Shown here one piece after another: positions 51,420 through 62,400 of a DNA stretch of 64,000 nucleotides. A program made the position numbers and the translations under genes. The stretch is from positions 29,968,125 to 30,032,124 of the forward strand of contig NC_084599.1 of assembly GCF_033807715.1 (NCBI RefSeq). Reading direction: 5' to 3'. Positions within the stretch are counted from its first letter, which is position 1, and each line of letters begins with the position of its first letter. Below the pieces are notes generated by a model, which was given only the letters and a program-made list of their open reading frames with translations, was not told the origin of the DNA and made no database searches. Source of the stretch: Cololabis saira (lineage: Eukaryota > Chordata > Actinopteri > Beloniformes > Belonidae).

Positions 51420-52125
51420 ACTACACTAAAGAAAAACCCTCAATTTTTACTCAATAAGTCAATCAATGACAACAACATTCCCATCAAAACACCCATCAAA
51501 TGTTTTCTATGGGTCAAAAGTCTGGACTCCAGGCAGGCCAGTGCTTTACCCAGACTATGTCATGTGAGTCCATGCTCATGTGATGGATACCTTATGTGGA
51601 TTACCAGTGGCTTACTGAAATATGAAGAGCCTTCGCTGAAAAAGATGTTGTCTAGATGGGAGAAATATGTTGCTCTAATACCTCTATGTACTTTTCAGCA
51701 TTGATGGTCCCTTGCCGGATGTGTAACTGCTGCACATAGCCACTAAAGCCAACTCATAGCATCAGAGATGCAGGCTTTTCAAACTAAGTGCTGATAACAA
51801 GCTGGACGGTCCCTCCCCTCTGTATAGTCTGCAGAACATGGCGTCTATGGTTACAAAAGGAATTTCAAAATGGATTTTCTATTTCGCCTCAGACCATTTG
51901 AAATACGCTTTGGCCCAGTCAAGATGGCAGTTTTTCTGGATCATGCTCATATATGATTTCCTCTTTGCATATAGATAGCGCTTTAAGCTGCTTTTGTGGA
52001 TTGCACTGCAAGATGTGTTCACAGAGAGTGTTTTCTGGAAGTGTTTCTGAGCCCATGTAATGATTTTCAGTAGAATCATGTTTGTTTTTAATGCAGTATA
52101 GGACCTAAAGATCACAAACATTCAG
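51420..52125 (-). pseudogene. Degenerate Tc1-like transposase remnant
   Basis: The minus strand at 52121-51879 translates to TWAQKHFQKTLSVNTSC, then LKRYLYAKRKSYMSMIQK and HLDWAKAYFKWSEAK. This follows the order of Tc1-family transposases (helix-turn-helix end, Lys/Arg-rich linker, WAKAHLxWxxxxW). The catalytic DDE region is not intact and the frame is broken downstream. Fossil element. Confidence 0.6.
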
Positions 52126-52205
52126 TTTTGACCTTTGACCTTTTCCCCCTGCACACAGAGATTCCTCCCGAGTCTCTGAATCTTTTATATTATTCACTGT
52201 ATATA

Positions 52206-52440
52206 ATAATAATAATGATAATAGATTTTATTTATAGAGCACTCTTCATTCAGGGAATCTCAGAGAGATGGTGACCTTTTAAAATTTCTCTTCGAAGCTA
52301 TTATTATTATTATTGTTAATATTATTATTAATTATTATTATTATTAGGCAAGGCAAGGCAAGTTTATTTGTATAGCACAATTTAAACACAAGGTAATTCA
52401 AAGTGCTTTACATCAACATTAAAAGCAGCAAGACACATTA
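52206..52440 (+). mobile_element. Two adjoining teleost repeat fragments
   Basis: 52220-52285 reads gattttatttatagagcact then cagggaatctcagagagatg; 52347-52440 reads ggcaaggcaaggcaagttta then tgtatagcacaatttaaaca, copy 3 of the repeat seen at 18306. An (ATT)n run separates them. Confidence 0.6.
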
Positions 52441-52697
52441 AACAATATCTATCTTATGGATATCTGAAAAGCGGATATGTTTTGCAAATGGTCAAATTAG
52501 TGGTTTCTTTTTTTCTTTGTTTTGTTTTATTTCAAACCAACCAATTTGACAACAAATCGGGTACAAACAGAATAGCAATGTGCGTCGACAGCAATAATCT
52601 TACCGAACTCCTCAATTAAAAAAAAAAAACCCAACACATTCAAACACGTTCAAATTCTGGGACTGAATGCAGTGAAAACGATCCTAGTTTCAATGTA

Positions 52698-52753
52698 GGT
52701 CCCGACCAGGTCCCGACCAGGTCCCGACCAGGTCCCGACCAGGTCCCGACCAG
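52698..52753. repeat. 11 bp satellite block A (ggtcccgacca)
   Basis: Five head-to-tail copies of an 11 bp unit, ggtcccgacca, followed by a short gata run. The same unit family occurs at 54946 and 55441. Confidence 0.9.
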
Positions 52754-52928
52754 ATAGATAGAAAAATAGATCTTTATTTTCATTATCACCATGTACAACG
52801 AAATTAAAAGTGCTCTCCAGTCAGCGCATCATATAAAAAAATAAAACAACTGAAAAATAAATCAATAAAATGAAATAAAAACAAATAAGATAAATATATA
52901 TATATATAGACACATTCACCCCTCCACT

Positions 52929-54365
52929 AGGGCTGGGCGATATGGACCAAAAGTCATATCTCGATATTTTCTAGCTGAATGGCGATACTCGATACATATC
53001 GATATTTTTTCTGTGACATAATTGAGGTTTCCCCCAAAGCATTATAGCATAGCATCTCTGTTAGCTTCATTTTTTTCAGTTTTTCAGTTTTAATACAAAG
53101 CCACGTGCCAAATGTCACACAGGTACCTTTATTAACAGAGGTCTGCACAATATCAAAATGTATAAAACAAATGAAATAAACATAAACTGCCTGCATATAT
53201 AGAATAAAATGCTTCTTGAATAAAATAAAACAAATATCCTGCATAACAATTAAATTAAAATACACTGTGCTATTAATACAATGTAGACAGTAACAGGCAG
53301 ACTTTTCCACTGAGGTTGACAGTTGTGCAAATAAAACATTTGTGCAAATCTCAAATAAAACATGTAAACAGATATTGCATCTCTTTGAGCAAATCTCAAA
53401 TAATTACAACAAGTCAACTACTGTACATTTTACAGATTTTGTGCCAGGAAAACTAACCTGTCAACACTGTCAGGTTTCAGCACACAAAGGTACTTTTTTG
53501 CCAGCTCGAGGGGTCAGCGTTGATGTACAGTCAATTTGTTGCAAAATAAGCTATATCGATATAAACGATATTGTCTCGTACCATATCGCGATTTGAAAAT
53601 GTGTATCGATATATATTAACAGAGGTGTCAAAAGTATTCACATTCATTACTCAGGTAGAAGTATAGATACTAGAGTTTAAAAATACTCCTGTAGAAGTGA
53701 AGTATCAACTCAAGTTTTTTACTCAAGTAAAAGTATAAAAGTACTGGTTTCAAAACTACTTAAAGCATAAAAGTAAAAGTAATGTAAGGGGGAAAAAAGC
53801 CATTAAGGACAAAAGCCATTGAAAATGAATGCATCTTAGTATAATGCAAATATATTAAAGAACCATATATGTGTACTATTGAGCATTAACATGTGTTTCA
53901 GAGAGCAGAAGATATGATGACTAGTTGCCTATATAAGTATTGTAATGGTGCAAAAAGTCAAACTTCAGAGGCATGTTATCATTTATCCTAACCTTTATTG
54001 GAATGTACATCCAAGTTTAGTTGCAGGAATCTGAGGGAACGGATGTAAGAACAAAACTGGACAAGAACATCTGTGCCACAACCACAACCAAATTCACTCA
54101 ATCCGGATGGAGCAATTTAACTGGATAGTTTTTTTTTAAAGGCCGAAATGAAATAGAGTAACAAGGCTGTTTTTTAAAATGTAAGGAGTAAAAAGTACAG
54201 ATAATTGCGTGAAAATGTAAGGAGTAAAAGTAAAAAGTCGTCTGAAAAATAATTACTCCAGTGAAGTATAGATAACCAAAATTTCTACTTAAGTAAGGTA
54301 ACAAAGTATTTGTACTTCGTTACTTGACTCTGTATATTAAAATCTCGATATTTCCGCCCAGCCCT
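52929..54365. mobile_element. hAT-like element (agggctgggcgat TIR), interrupted by a nested element
   Basis: Left end agggctgggcgatatggacc; right end ctcgatatttccgcccagcc with ct, an inverted match. Internal cgatatcgatat-type blocks (53545-53615) echo the left subterminal sequence. These ends are typical of a hAT-type non-autonomous element abundant in fishes, from memory. A second element sits at 53619-54333. Confidence 0.75.
53619..54333. mobile_element. Nested TIR element (acagaggtgtcaaaagtatt)
   Basis: Left acagaggtgtcaaaagtatt; right end, inverted, acagagtcaagtaacgaag with acaaatactttg. Subterminal ctcaagtaaaagtataaaag repeats are characteristic of a common fish MITE, from memory. ATATTA flanks both ends. 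It inserted into the older element at 52929-54365. Confidence 0.7.
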
Positions 54366-54529
54366 GCATACACCAACACCAGCAAACCATATGCTCAGCG
54401 TGGGATGGCTCCTGGTAGCCGACAGAGTACAGTTTCTTGCATTGATTTTGGTGTACACAAGATACATTACACCTCCAAAATACCCTTGTACTTGTCTAAA
54501 TACTTTCAAAATGTAAAAGATGTTCACCA

Positions 54530-54730
54530 CCATAACACTAGAGGCAGCTCCACAAATCACTTTCAGCCCAGGGTTAACTCCAAGAAAGGTTCAAATTCGT
54601 TTGCATCCTATACTACCAACATGTGGAATTCCTTACGGACAGCCATAAAAGAGAGCAAATCCCTAATCTCCTTCAAGTCTGCCCTAAAAAGCCACCTACA
54701 GGAGGCTGCTACTCGTAACTGGGAATAATC
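54530..54730 (+). pseudogene. C-terminal fragment of a non-LTR retrotransposon reverse transcriptase
   Basis: The plus frame HHNTRGSSTNHFQPRVNS, then FASYTTNMWNSLRTAIKES and SFKSALKSHL matches the C-terminus of L2/CR1/Rex-type reverse transcriptases (HxYNTR...F..PR...GxxxWNSLPxxIKxS.SL.SFKxxLKxHL). A stop follows at 54726-54728. Only the tail is kept. Confidence 0.65.
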
Positions 54731-54945
54731 AAAGCCTGTACTGCACATCCCGCTGTTCCTTCTGATTATTGTTTCTTGTTTTTGTTTTTGTTTTTTTGTT
54801 TTGTTTTCTGCTTTTGTTTTGTATTACCTAGCTTATTCTATTTGTCTCATCACCTTTTTAGTCTCTCTCGGTGCAAAATAACAGTAATTCCCCCCTTTTC
54901 TTTTTTTTTACAATCTTCCCTACAAAGTACTGCTTCTTACCTGTA

Positions 54946-55072
54946 TGATCAGCTCCCGATCAGGTCTCGATCAGCTCCCGATCAGCTCCCGATCAGCTCC
55001 CGATCAGCTCCCGATCAGCTCTCGATCAGCTCCCGATCAGCTCCCGATCAGCTCCCGATCAGCTCTCGACCG
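54946..55072. repeat. 11 bp satellite block B (agctcccgatc)
   Basis: About eleven copies of agctcccgatc with agctctcgatc and aggtctcgatc variants, roughly 470 bp upstream of the fxr1 start codon. Confidence 0.92.
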
Positions 55073-55184
55073 GTGTTGTGCCAAAAAGTGATTGCCTGCC
55101 AGAATCTGATTTCTTCTGATTTCTGGCCGCGGGAGCGCGCACAGCAGCCCGTTGAGCGATAGCACTAAAACGTCAGATTTTCAG

Positions 55185-55435
55185 ATTATGAAGCTCAAGA
55201 ATGAGATCAAGTCGTATTTAGGCAGAAACAACTTTTCATTAACTGTATTTGGCCTTCAATCAATTTTTGGCAGGTGAAAATGCCTATTTTGTGTTGTAAT
55301 GGCCCTTTAAAAGAGTTAAAAGCAATCATGTGAGCTCTAGTGTTTATATTATGAAGCTCAAGAATGAGATCAAATCATATTTAGGTAGAAACAACCTTTC
55401 ATTAATTGTATTTGGCCTTCAATCAATTTTTGGCA
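55185..55435. repeat. Direct duplication of an ~87 bp segment
   Basis: attatgaagctcaagaatga through ggccttcaatcaatttttgg is present at 55185-55272 and again at 55348-55435 with a few substitutions. The second copy runs straight into 11 bp satellite block C. Confidence 0.85.
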
Positions 55436-55440
55436 CGACA

Positions 55441-55496
55441 CCGGGTCCCGATCACCTCCCGATCAGCTCCCGATCCCCTCCCGACCAGGTCCGATG
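55441..55496. repeat. 11 bp satellite block C
   Basis: Degenerate copies of ggtcccgatca, cctcccgatca, gctcccgatcc, cctcccgacca, ending 43 bp upstream of the fxr1 ATG. Same family as blocks at 52698 and 54946. Confidence 0.8.
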
Positions 55497-55515
55497 CTTA
55501 AGGAACACCTGTCGT

Positions 55516-55531
55516 CCCAGCATCCTTTGCG
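55516..55531 (+). promoter_or_regulatory. fxr1: Partial ZNF143-like core near the fxr1 start
   Basis: cccagcatcctttgcg resembles the 3' half of the ZNF143/THAP11 motif (cccagcatgccttgcg) and lies 9 bp before the start codon, in a promoter or 5' UTR position. Only half of the motif is present, so binding is uncertain. Confidence 0.35.
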
Positions 55532-55539
55532 TGTCCAAT

Positions 55540-56456
55540 ATGGAAGAACTGGCGGTGGAGGTCCGTGGCTCTAACGGCGCTTATTACAAGGTAAATAGCG
55601 GGTTATAAACACAGTTTTGCGCATAATACTTCGTGGAAATAAAACGCGTATGAGTCTAAGTGTCGGAGAATGCGACTACATGCTCCAAACCTGCTCTGAA
55701 TCCACCGAGCTGCTTGTTGTGAGCGTGAGTTAGCCACCGTTAGCAGGCTAATGCTAACGCTGGCTGCGACTCTTCGATCAGCGTTTGTTTTTCGGAGAAA
55801 TGTGTCAAACTCCAAACACTACATTGACTTCTAAAACACAATTATGAACTGAAATTAACGCTGTTTGTTGATTATATTGTGTTTTTGTGGCGGCTTCTCG
55901 TAGCTTAAAGTTAAAGCTAAAGCCTGAATTATGGTTGTGTTAAATCGACGCAGACCTTACGCCGTAGGGCTACGGCGTAGGGTACGCGGCGACGCGCACC
56001 GTACGGTGCTACGCTACGCCGTAGGCTCTGCGTTGGTGTAACGCGGAACCATAAATTAGCCTGAACTCGCCACTAGTCAAACTGTTTATTTATGCTCCTA
56101 TGTTACTTAAGTCTTGCCACCGCTTTTGAGGTTACATACATGATTTGGTTATGTAGTTAGTTTTTACGTGTGGTGTTTTTAGACAGCTTTGCGCGGACTG
56201 ACGTGTCTATTATAACACAGCTGATCATGCCACAGCTATCTGTACTATGTTAGTGCGAGCCAGCTGCTGCTTGTCACTCCTGGACCAGATAACATGTCAG
56301 AGCAGGGTGGCACATATCGCACACTTAACATCTATTTATAGTCCTGCAACTGAAAGTGATATTTAAATCTTTCTCTCCTCTCTTCTTTCCTCAATTCCTC
56401 TCCTTTCCTCTTACCTTGGCATTTCTTGTTTCACTCAACTGTTCAGCTTACATTGA

Positions 56457-56493
<37 letters not shown>

Positions 56494-59400
56494 ATTTTAG
56501 GGCTGCAGCTATCGAATATTTTAGTAATCGAATATTCTACTGAAAATTCCATTGATTAATCGAGTAATCGGATAAAACATTTTTGTTTAGTTAAAGAGCA
56601 ATTATAAATATACTTAAGATGTTAGATGTTAATTGACATCACTAAAACTAAATTATATAATACAATAGGTTCATGGCTGTGCATTTAAAAACCCTGAACT
56701 TACACCAGTTGACCAAATTCACTGCCTTCACTCAAAAAACTAAGGATCATACCAAGAAATTTTCTTATTTCTAACCTAAAAATGCCATAACACCTGATAT
56801 CACACATAACTTAAAAGGTTAGGTTTTTTTCCCACGTGTTTCAATTGAACTTTCATTTGTGTCAAGCAAATTTTAAGTTCTAGTTACGTTTTAAGTTAGA
56901 GTTTTGGCAGTGTTCAAAATAAAATTATGAGCCCTGCTGTATTGAAGCACATTAGGCACCAGTGCTGCTTGTTTTATCCATGAATGACTACAGAGATAAA
57001 ATGAAATGAAAATTACCCAGTTAGCTTTATTACGTTTTTATTTTTCTGACATTTTCTGCCTTTTCTTTTAGTTAAAACTGTAGTGGGAACAGAGGTTTAT
57101 ATACCGGGTAAAGGCTGATTTATGGTTCCGCGTTACAACAACGCAGAATGGTGCGCGTCGCTGCGTACCCTACGGCGTAGGCTACGGCGTAGGCTATGAG
57201 GATACGAGGATTTGAGCTGGTGAAATTAAACGAAAAAAAAAAAGAAATGAAACGATTCCTCGAGGCAGAGAAAATTCCTCGATAATTTTTTGTAATCGAA
57301 TTACTCAAATTATTCGAGGAATCGTTTCAGCCCTACATTTCATAATGTAACCGTTTTCAATGTCAGGTTCAAAGATCACACTAATTTACTTTTTCTTAAG
57401 GCCTCTGCGTTAAAATTTTTTGATTTGGTAAAATTGAAAACTGCACTAATTATGTATAAAGCTAAAAACTATCTTCTTCCAAGTTTAATTCAAAAATTAT
57501 TTCATGACAGGGAAGGTTGTAAAAGGTATGACTTAAGAGGAAAACTTAAATTGCAACAACAAAGTGTAAGTTCAACTCTTAAAAGTATGTGTGTTTCTGT
57601 TGGAGGGGTTATTCTGTGGAACAGTTTAGAAGATGGAATTAAACTTAGTCAAAGTGTCGGTCAATTTAAAAGCAAGTACAGAAAAGCAGTCTTTGAAATG
57701 TATAAAAGGGAAGGGGAGATAAACTGATGTAAAGAAATGATTGAGGGGAAGAGGGGCTTAAGGGAGTAACTTTGTGTTGTGGTTGTCTTTGTTATTGTGT
57801 TGGTGGGGGATGGAAATTAATAAGCTTTGCTTCTGCCATCCCCTTTTCAAACAGTGTTTGTTTTGTTTTGTTATAGTGTCTGTTGTTGGTATTGTTGTTT
57901 GTTCTGTTCAATGGTGTCCTGTAACTTTCTGTTCTTGTTTTGTAGTACGAGAGTTGTGGTTTTGTTGGTTTGAAATAAATAAAATGATTGATTGATTGAT
58001 TGAACCTCATTGCTTTCCACTGTCTACTCAAAGGTGGTTTTATGAATGAGATTTCTGACTGTCCGACTGAGTCTTGAATTGTTGAGTTATGTGAATGTGC
58101 TCTTTGGGTGTATTGTTACATTGCTGAAATTTCTGTCACACAAGATGCTCACATAACTTTGATAAAAAGCTCTGTGGTCTGTCTTAGAAAGGAGGTTTCA
58201 CAAACCACTTTAAGTTTTTAATTTCAATGCTGGTGGCATTGCAAGGCAAGTTTATTTGTATAGCACAATTCAACACAAGGTAATTCCAAGGGCTTTAGAT
58301 CAACATTAAAAGCGGGAAGACACAATTAAACAGTAAATAACAAATACAATGATAAGAAAAGAGGTAAAATAATAAAAAGGTAAGGCAAGAATTTAATTTA
58401 AGAGTACGCTTCAGTAAACTGTAATGTTTTTTGCCCTGATTTAAAGGAGCTGCCAGTTTTGAAAATCCATGTATGATTGGTAGAATGTTGCCCATAAAGT
58501 TAGAATAAAACATTTTTTCTTACAACTGCTCATGAAATGATTGCAATACAAAGAGGAATGTTTCTAAAAACACAATTATTCTAACGCTATGGGCTACAGT
58601 AAAGATAAATACAAAAGAGAAGCTGAGCTTTCCTCCAGATTTCATATAAAATCATTTTGGATACGCACAATCCGGCTGGGATTTGTCTTTTGATGTGATT
58701 CAGTTTAATTTTAGTTAGAAAATATTTCAAGTACAGTGGTATTTTTATTTCTCTCTGATATGACGGTAAAATCCCAAAGACTGCATTGTAACTCGTGGGA
58801 ATATGCTTTAGTCTGATCAAATGTGGGTAAAAAATTATATTTATTCACCAAATGAAAAAGAATACTGACAAATTGTCATGTTTGAGAAGCTGTAACCAGA
58901 TTGTTTTGCACGCTTGCTTGTTAAGCAACTATCAATTGTGAAACCAAATTGTAACTAATCGTTTCAGTTATACACAAGGCTTTAAATCTTATATTAGAAA
59001 TGCATTTAATTTTATTTTGTAATGAATTCATGTAATTAACATCTTATGGGGGGAAAAAAGAAGTCCCACGTCAACCCTGTGGTCAGATATTGAGATGTTG
59101 GGGGTTGATGGTTCCATTGAAATGTTTTCAATGGGCGTGACTCTCCTATTTGTGTAACCATATCTTGTCCTAAATGACTTCTTTTCAAAATAATAAAAAA
59201 AAGAACTCGACTTTGAAGAAAATGAACAAAAACATCTTGCCATTGTGGCTACCACTGTTGCGAAAATAGACAACAGAGGATGAAGATCTCAGATGATCAT
59301 AATTATTCAGACGCAAAGCCCTTCTGTAATGCATAATAATTAAGTAGGGTTAAAGCACAACTACATAGCATTATTTAGGCCAAAAACAGCTGGAAAATAC

Positions 59401-62400
59401 ATTGTGCTGAGTTTAGATTGACTGGCTACATTACATCCATTGCTGCCAGAGATGTGCGAATATCCCTTTGTGAAAGCGTTAAAATGTTTCTGAAATATTT
59501 TGCAGTTTTTTTGAGTTTGACACATTTCCATTAAAGGCTTTTCTTTGCGATATTTAGGTTTGGTGCAAAGATAGTGGTAATGGAAAAGTGACTAGTGTAG
59601 CCCAAAAGACCCTGGAGAGACAAAAGTTATGTTGATATTGATATATCTTCCACTTTTTTTTTACCAGCACATCCAATTCATCCTTCCATTCCAAAACTGA
59701 GCTTTTTCTGTGTTTTAATTCTGACCTTTTTTTATCTGTGTATACAGTCCTTTGCACTCTTTCTACCTTTTGTCTTTGGATTGTCTTGTTCTTCCATTGG
59801 TTGATCATTGATATTTTGAGAACTCTGACGAGAAAATGCACATGTGAAACAAACCAGGAATCCACTCTGTCGAAGACATCTCTACTGGGCGTAATGGAGA
59901 AATTCACCAATGAAAAATGTAATAAATAAACAAACCTTATCTAGGTTCCACATCTTATTTACTATGGGTTTCTCATCCTCCCCTTCTACACAGACTCCAA
60001 TCTACCACATATATATAGTACATAAAGTCAAATGGGTATCAAACTACCAGCCTTCTTAATAAAAGACAGGCACTGTACCATGCCTGCCCCAAAATAATAT
60101 GGTGTAACTTTATTTTAGTAATCTGTTTGTGTCTGTCCTGCAGGGTCTTGTCAAAGATATCCACGATGACTCTCTCACCATTGCCTTTGAAAACAAGTAA
60201 GCCTCTGTTTTCACTGTTTATCTTATATTTCAGTTTAGGGCAAAGGTGAATGTGTAACATGTCATATTCAAAATTGCAAGGTAAATAAGATTTAATTTGT
60301 TTTAGCAAGCTATGACACTGGGATCTAATATTTCAGTTGGCAGCCAGAACGCCAGGTGCCCTTTGTTGATGTCAGATTGCCGCCACCTGCTGATGTCAAG
60401 AAGGAAATCGGGGAGGGTGAGGAGGTGGAGGTGAGACAAGCACATGTTGTCTATTTTTTTTTTTCCTTTGTCTTTATCCATCTTATTCCTCTTTTCTTAT
60501 GTGCCTGTCTGTGCTTCTTATTTAACTTCTAACAGATCTTCTCCAGAGCCAATGAGCAGGAGCCTTGTGGTTGGTGGTTAGCTAAAGTCCGCATGATGAA
60601 GGGAGATGTATGTATAGTTTATTTATTATGAATTTATATCATACATAATGTTCAGTTAGTGTACAAAATTAATGAATTTAATGTGTTTGCACTCACTAAT
60701 TCTGTTTGTATTTCCAGTTCTACGTGATTGAGTACGCGGCCTGTGATGCCACCTACAACGAGATAGTTACCTTTGAGCGTCTGCGTCCGGTCAACACCAA
60801 CAAGGCCGTCACTAAGAACTCTTTTCACAAGTGCGCTGTTCCTATTCCTCAGGATTTACAAGAAGTGTATGTATAAGACTAATAATATCTATATAAGAAA
60901 TGAACACCAACACAAGTAATTCTCTTTAGTGATGATGATACAATTGTTAATTGTATATGTTGTATTTTGCCTATGTTTAAGTTTAAGGTTCTTGAGCCAA
61001 TTAGCCGTCAGATTTAGAGGTTAACAATTTGTGTCCATTAGAAAGTAAAAAATAATGTGATTTTCCCAATATTAAAGGTGCCAGAGTGAGAATGCGCACA
61101 AAGACTTCAAGAAAGCCGTGGGAGCTTGTCGAATTTCATTCTGCCCTGAGACCAGTCAGCTCCTGATCGTGGTAATGAAAACTCACTTTAATCTTTGGTG
61201 ACATTTGAATATCCATAATATCTACAGTATGCTACTGTGTGGTAAACCCTTTTCCTACTCCATTTGTTTACAAAGTGGATGGTATTCTACTCTGTATAGC
61301 TAGCATCAACAAAAGGAGCTGATTTGCATATTTGAATAATTATTTTTCTCTTGCTGTTTTCTTATGTGTGTCAAGTCCACCAATGAGACAACAGTGAAGC
61401 GCGTGTCTTTGCTGAGTGATATGCACCTGAGGAGCCTCAGAACCAAGCTGCTTCTAATATCACGCAACCAGGAGGCCACAAAACACCTGGAGGTCAGTTG
61501 ATAACAAGACAAGCCATATTCTTGTAGTTACCTAAAGGTTACCAAGTATACACTATGTTGTACCAAGGCAGTGCATGTAGTCTGCATTATTAGTATTTTA
61601 AAAGGTCAGTTATTCACCATGTTGACATGAGGAGCAGTTAATACCAACTGATGTGCATAATATACATACACACAATACTACTGTAAGTTACTTCATACAT
61701 TTATTCAGGGGGTCAAAGTATTGGTTATTTTACCAAAAACACAACTAATAATTTTTTTATGAAAATAAAATAATATGAAATATTTTTTCTTGTGATGAAG
61801 CATCTGTGAGATTTGTAGTGTACTCAAATTATAATGGTGCTAAATTTAATCAGTGCTTATCTGACAACATTTGCAAAGGGGGTACGCTTCAGGTAAAATG
61901 TAAAACGTAAATGTTTAATGATTGCGATCTAAGTGCTTCAACTCTAGACTACTTTTTGAAATCCATCCATCCATCCATCCATCCATCCATCCATCCATCC
62001 ATCCATCCATCCATCCATCCATCCATCCATCCATCCATCCATCCATCCATCCATCCATCCATCCATCCATCCATCCATCCATCCATCCATCCATCCATCC
62101 ATCCATCCATCCATCCATCCATCCATCCATCCATCATGGGGTCTGTCTATCGCAGTTCATTGCCAGTGAAAGGCAGGGCTACATCCTGGACAAGTCGCAT
62201 GTCCCTTTTTGAAAACCTTTTGAAAATGAATTAAAAAAACTATAATAATATTTTTTAGAGGTAATGCATAAATGATGTGTTTTATTTAAATCATTTATTA
62301 GTTATTGAATATTACTCTGGCAAGGATTGCTTGAAGTTTTCCAGTATTCCAATAAAGGCCGGCAGTGGTAACAGGTGGTTTGTTTGATGAATGCACTTCT

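Noticed and set aside
58587..58820. 77-codon minus frame with Lys/Ile-rich sequence
   Set aside because: Perhaps transposon-derived, but no motif is clear enough to name.
61911..62234. Frames of Ile-His-Pro-Ser and Met-Asp-Gly-Trp repeats
   Set aside because: Produced by the (ATCC)n microsatellite in an fxr1 intron.
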